A stretch of 64,000 nt of DNA from Caulobacter radicis (GTDB lineage: Bacteria; Pseudomonadota; Alphaproteobacteria; Caulobacterales; Caulobacteraceae): positions 558,001 to 622,000 of the forward strand of contig NZ_QDKO01000009.1 in assembly GCF_003094615.1 (NCBI RefSeq), written 5' to 3'. The notes under the pieces were generated by a model that ran no database searches, had not been told where the DNA came from, and saw only the letters and a list, made by a program, of their open reading frames with translations. Of this stretch, positions 62,478 through 64,000 are shown one piece after another. The position numbers and the translations under genes are program-made. The stretch's first letter is position 1; the number at the start of each line of letters is the position of its first letter.

Positions 62478-62770
62478 TCCGCAACCTCCTGCTTGGACGT
62501 CGGCGCGTGCTCGCCGACGCCGAACGAGTGGACGAAGCCCAGCAGCGCCTCTTCGAGCACCGAGAGCTTCAGGTGATAGATCACCGACTTGCCGGCCTTT
62601 TCGGCGTGCACCAGGTCGGCTTCCCGCAGCACCGCGAAGTGCGCCGACATGGTCGGCTTGGAGACGTCGAACTGATCGCTCAGCTCGCCGGCGCTCAGCG
62701 GCCCCTTGCGCAGCAGCTGAAGCACCCGTCGGCGGGTGGGGTCGGAGAGGGCCTTGAACACCTGGCTCAT
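62474..62770 (-). CDS. ArsR/SdpR-family autorepressor
   Basis: A 98-residue winged-helix repressor. MSQVFKALSDPTRRRVLQLLRKGPLSAGELSDQFDVSKPTMSAHFAVLREADLV matches the SdpR branch of ArsR proteins; no Cys pair for metal binding is present, so it is not an arsenic or cadmium sensor. A perfect palindrome (62779-62790) lies nine bases before the start codon and is the likely autoregulatory site. It is coupled to the membrane-protein gene. Confidence 0.9.
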   Translation of the reverse strand: MSQVFKALSDPTRRRVLQLLRKGPLSAGELSDQFDVSKPTMSAHFAVLREADLVHAEKAGKSVIYHLKLSVLEEALLGFVHSFGVGEHAPTSKQEVAE

Positions 62771-62778
62771 GATAAGAC

Positions 62779-62790
62779 GATTAGCTAATC
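62779..62790. promoter_or_regulatory. Operator candidate for the ArsR/SdpR-like repressor
   Basis: GATTAGCTAATC, a perfect 12-base palindrome in the divergent region, nine bases from the repressor start and 59 bases from the divergent gene. Confidence 0.65.
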
Positions 62791-62848
62791 ATCGAAATGA
62801 GTCAAGCGATGGTTGGCTTCGACCGGCTTGCCGCGCTAACACCCCGTC

Positions 62849-63178
62849 ATGGCGCGAACCAAGCTGAACCCTGAATTCGAGATCGAAGTCGACGGCGAGA
62901 CCTATGTCTGGCGCCTGCAACGCACGCCGCACTGGTCGAAGGACCCGACGGAACGACACGGCATGGCCATCGCCGTGCACCACGTCGAGGGCAAGCGCGA
63001 GGTCGTCATCGAGTTTCCGCCCGGCGAGCAGCCTCGCTACGGCGCGCCGCAGCTGAAGACCGAGCAGGTGCCCAGGAAGCTGGTGGCGACCGCGATCGCC
63101 TCGGCCGTGGCGGCCGGCTGGGAGCCCTGGTCGCGCGGCAAGCCGGTGATCATCGCCGTGGACGCGAACGGAGGCTGA
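62849..63178 (+). CDS. Conserved hypothetical protein
   Basis: A 109-residue soluble protein: MARTKLNPEFEIEVDGETYVWRLQRTPHWSKDP..., followed by GKREVVIEFPPGEQPRYGAPQLKTEQVPRKLVATAIASAVAAGWEPWSRGKPV. No known domain comes to mind; the pattern suggests a small alpha/beta fold. It is divergent from the ArsR-like gene and shares its promoter region, including the palindrome. The ribosome site is weak. Confidence 0.8.
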   Translation: MARTKLNPEFEIEVDGETYVWRLQRTPHWSKDPTERHGMAIAVHHVEGKREVVIEFPPGEQPRYGAPQLKTEQVPRKLVATAIASAVAAGWEPWSRGKPVIIAVDANGG

Positions 63179-63191
63179 GGGCGTTCCTTAA

Positions 63192-63433
63192 AACCCTCTC
63201 TCTTTGAGAGAGGGAGGGGCCCGCCGCGCAGCGGTGGGAGGGTGAGAGGTTTTACCCTTGGCAGGAAACTCCACTGACGTGCCGCGCCGTGCAGGGCGCC
63301 GAGCATCGAAGTTTTCCCAACGTGGGCTTTGTTGCGACCCGGGTTTGGAGGCCGCGCCTTATCCGTTGAGATTGTAGCCTCTCACCCTCCCACGCCTGCG
63401 GCGTGGGCCCCTCCCTCTCTCAAAGAGAGAGGG
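63192..63433. repeat. Large palindromic repeat, family B
   Basis: CCCTCTCTCTTTGAGAGAGG at the left and CCTCTCTCAAAGAGAGAGGG at the right; CCGCCGCGCAGCGGTGGGAGG and CCTCCCACGCCTGCGGCG inside. The centre (63260-63385) is longer than in other copies and holds no gene I can identify. Confidence 0.88.
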
Positions 63434-63561
63434 ATTACGGGGGGCGACGCAGGCTACTTCATTGGCAGGCGACAGGCGCTATCACAGGGCGCCCTCTGAC
63501 GGATTGACACCCGCCCACCGGCGTTCTCCGATGCTCGTCGTAGAAAGCGTGGCGGGGTTGC

Positions 63562-64000
63562 ATGCAGGGGCAGGTTTCGGAGCCGACGGGCAGTCTGGCC
63601 GATGCGCTGGGCCACGCCATGCGCCTGCTGTCGCGTGATCCGCAGCTGGCGCGCGAGCAGGCCCTGGCCATTCTCGAAGCGGTTCCCCGTCATCCCGGCG
63701 CGACCCTGATCCTGGCCGCGGCGCTGCGGCTGTCGGGCGAGCCGGCCGCCGCCCTGCCGGTGATCGATCCGCTGTCGCGGGCCCTGGCCAATGCGCCGGA
63801 CGTGCAGCTGGAGCACGGCCTCGTGCTGCTGGACCTGGGCCGCACCCAGGAGGCGGTGGCGGCGTTGCGGCGGGCGACGGCGCTGGATCCGAAGCTTGGC
63901 GAAGCCTGGCGGGCGCTGTCGGTGGGGCTGACGGTGCTGGGCGACCTGGTCGGCGCGCAGGCGGCCGGCGACCGGCAGGTGCAGGCCTCGGTGCGCGAGC
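63562..64000 (+). CDS. TPR protein, probably a TPR-sulfotransferase (N-terminal part only)
   Basis: An open frame of 146 codons running off the window. It is Ala/Leu-rich with two to three tetratricopeptide repeats: LSRDPQLAREQALAILEAVPRHPGATLILAAALRL, NAPDVQLEHGLVLLDLGRTQEAVAALRRATALDP and GEAWRALSVGLTVLGDLVGAQAAGDR. In Caulobacter such N-termini usually continue into a sulfotransferase domain, which would lie beyond the window, so this is inference. The ribosome site before the ATG at 63562 is weak; a start at 63616 (MRLLSRD) is possible. Confidence 0.75.
   Translation, partial: MQGQVSEPTGSLADALGHAMRLLSRDPQLAREQALAILEAVPRHPGATLILAAALRLSGEPAAALPVIDPLSRALANAPDVQLEHGLVLLDLGRTQEAVAALRRATALDPKLGEAWRALSVGLTVLGDLVGAQAAGDRQVQASVRE

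Noticed and set aside
43091..63433. Repeats considered as a CRISPR array
   Set aside because: Copies are kilobases apart, palindromic, of several families, and without regular spacers or cas genes.

Overview
The window is a high-GC chromosomal segment of an alphaproteobacterium, most likely Caulobacter or a close relative. The grounds are the DUF1476 (F1F0 ATPase inhibitor zeta) gene, a large TonB-dependent receptor with pectate lyase, Spns-like MFS pairs, a PurS/PurQ/PurL-type FGAM synthase, an EcfG/SigT-type stress promoter, and the palindromic intergenic repeats typical of these genomes. There is no rRNA, tRNA, CRISPR array, transposase or prophage. One orphan phage-type gene (DUF2793) is present.

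Bases 1-15.2 kb: purine biosynthesis on the minus strand (purB, purC, purS, purQ and the 5' 640 codons of purL). It is interrupted by a divergent lysR / emrA-emrB-nodT tripartite efflux module, a vapBC toxin-antitoxin pair, a Gln-rich microprotein behind an EcfG-type promoter, the DUF1476 gene, a tandem DUF1842-like pair, a family-6 DNA glycosylase and a 2-oxoglutarate/Fe(II) oxygenase.

Bases 15.4-28.8 kb: two Spns-like MFS transporters with a shared operator-like motif, two glutathione transferases, a 57-residue microprotein, and the methylmalonyl-CoA mutase block (small and large subunits, with meaB nearby) divergent from a nitronate monooxygenase-like gene. Between them lie YbjQ, DUF4112 and Uma2 family genes.

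Bases 28.8-43.1 kb: DUF2793 protein, a Mn2+-sensing yybP-ykoY riboswitch ahead of a GDT1-family Mn exporter, a fused ATP-dependent 5-oxoprolinase, a secreted cyclophilin, a two-TM potassium channel, a second 2OG oxygenase, and a likely pectin-use cluster (TonB receptor, pectate lyase, a soluble chemoreceptor-like protein with its signalling hairpin at the N-terminus).

Bases 43.2-62.0 kb: a polyamine/omega-amino-acid catabolic locus. It holds a beta-alanine:pyruvate-type aminotransferase, a GntR/FCD regulator, puuC, gabD, a class III aminotransferase, two glutamine-synthetase-like ligases (puuA type), a potFHIG transporter, puuD, spuC and puuB. Together these could import putrescine, gamma-glutamylate or transaminate it, oxidise the aldehyde, release GABA and feed succinate to the TCA cycle. 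A second vapBC pair is embedded here. Most of the larger junctions in this locus carry a palindromic repeat. At the puuD/spuC junction the repeat removes the puuD stop, so puuD and spuC read as one 765-codon frame across an 11-G tract.

Bases 62.0-64.0 kb: an SdpR-like ArsR repressor coupled to a small membrane protein, a conserved hypothetical gene, a large inverted repeat, and the start of a TPR protein that runs off the window.
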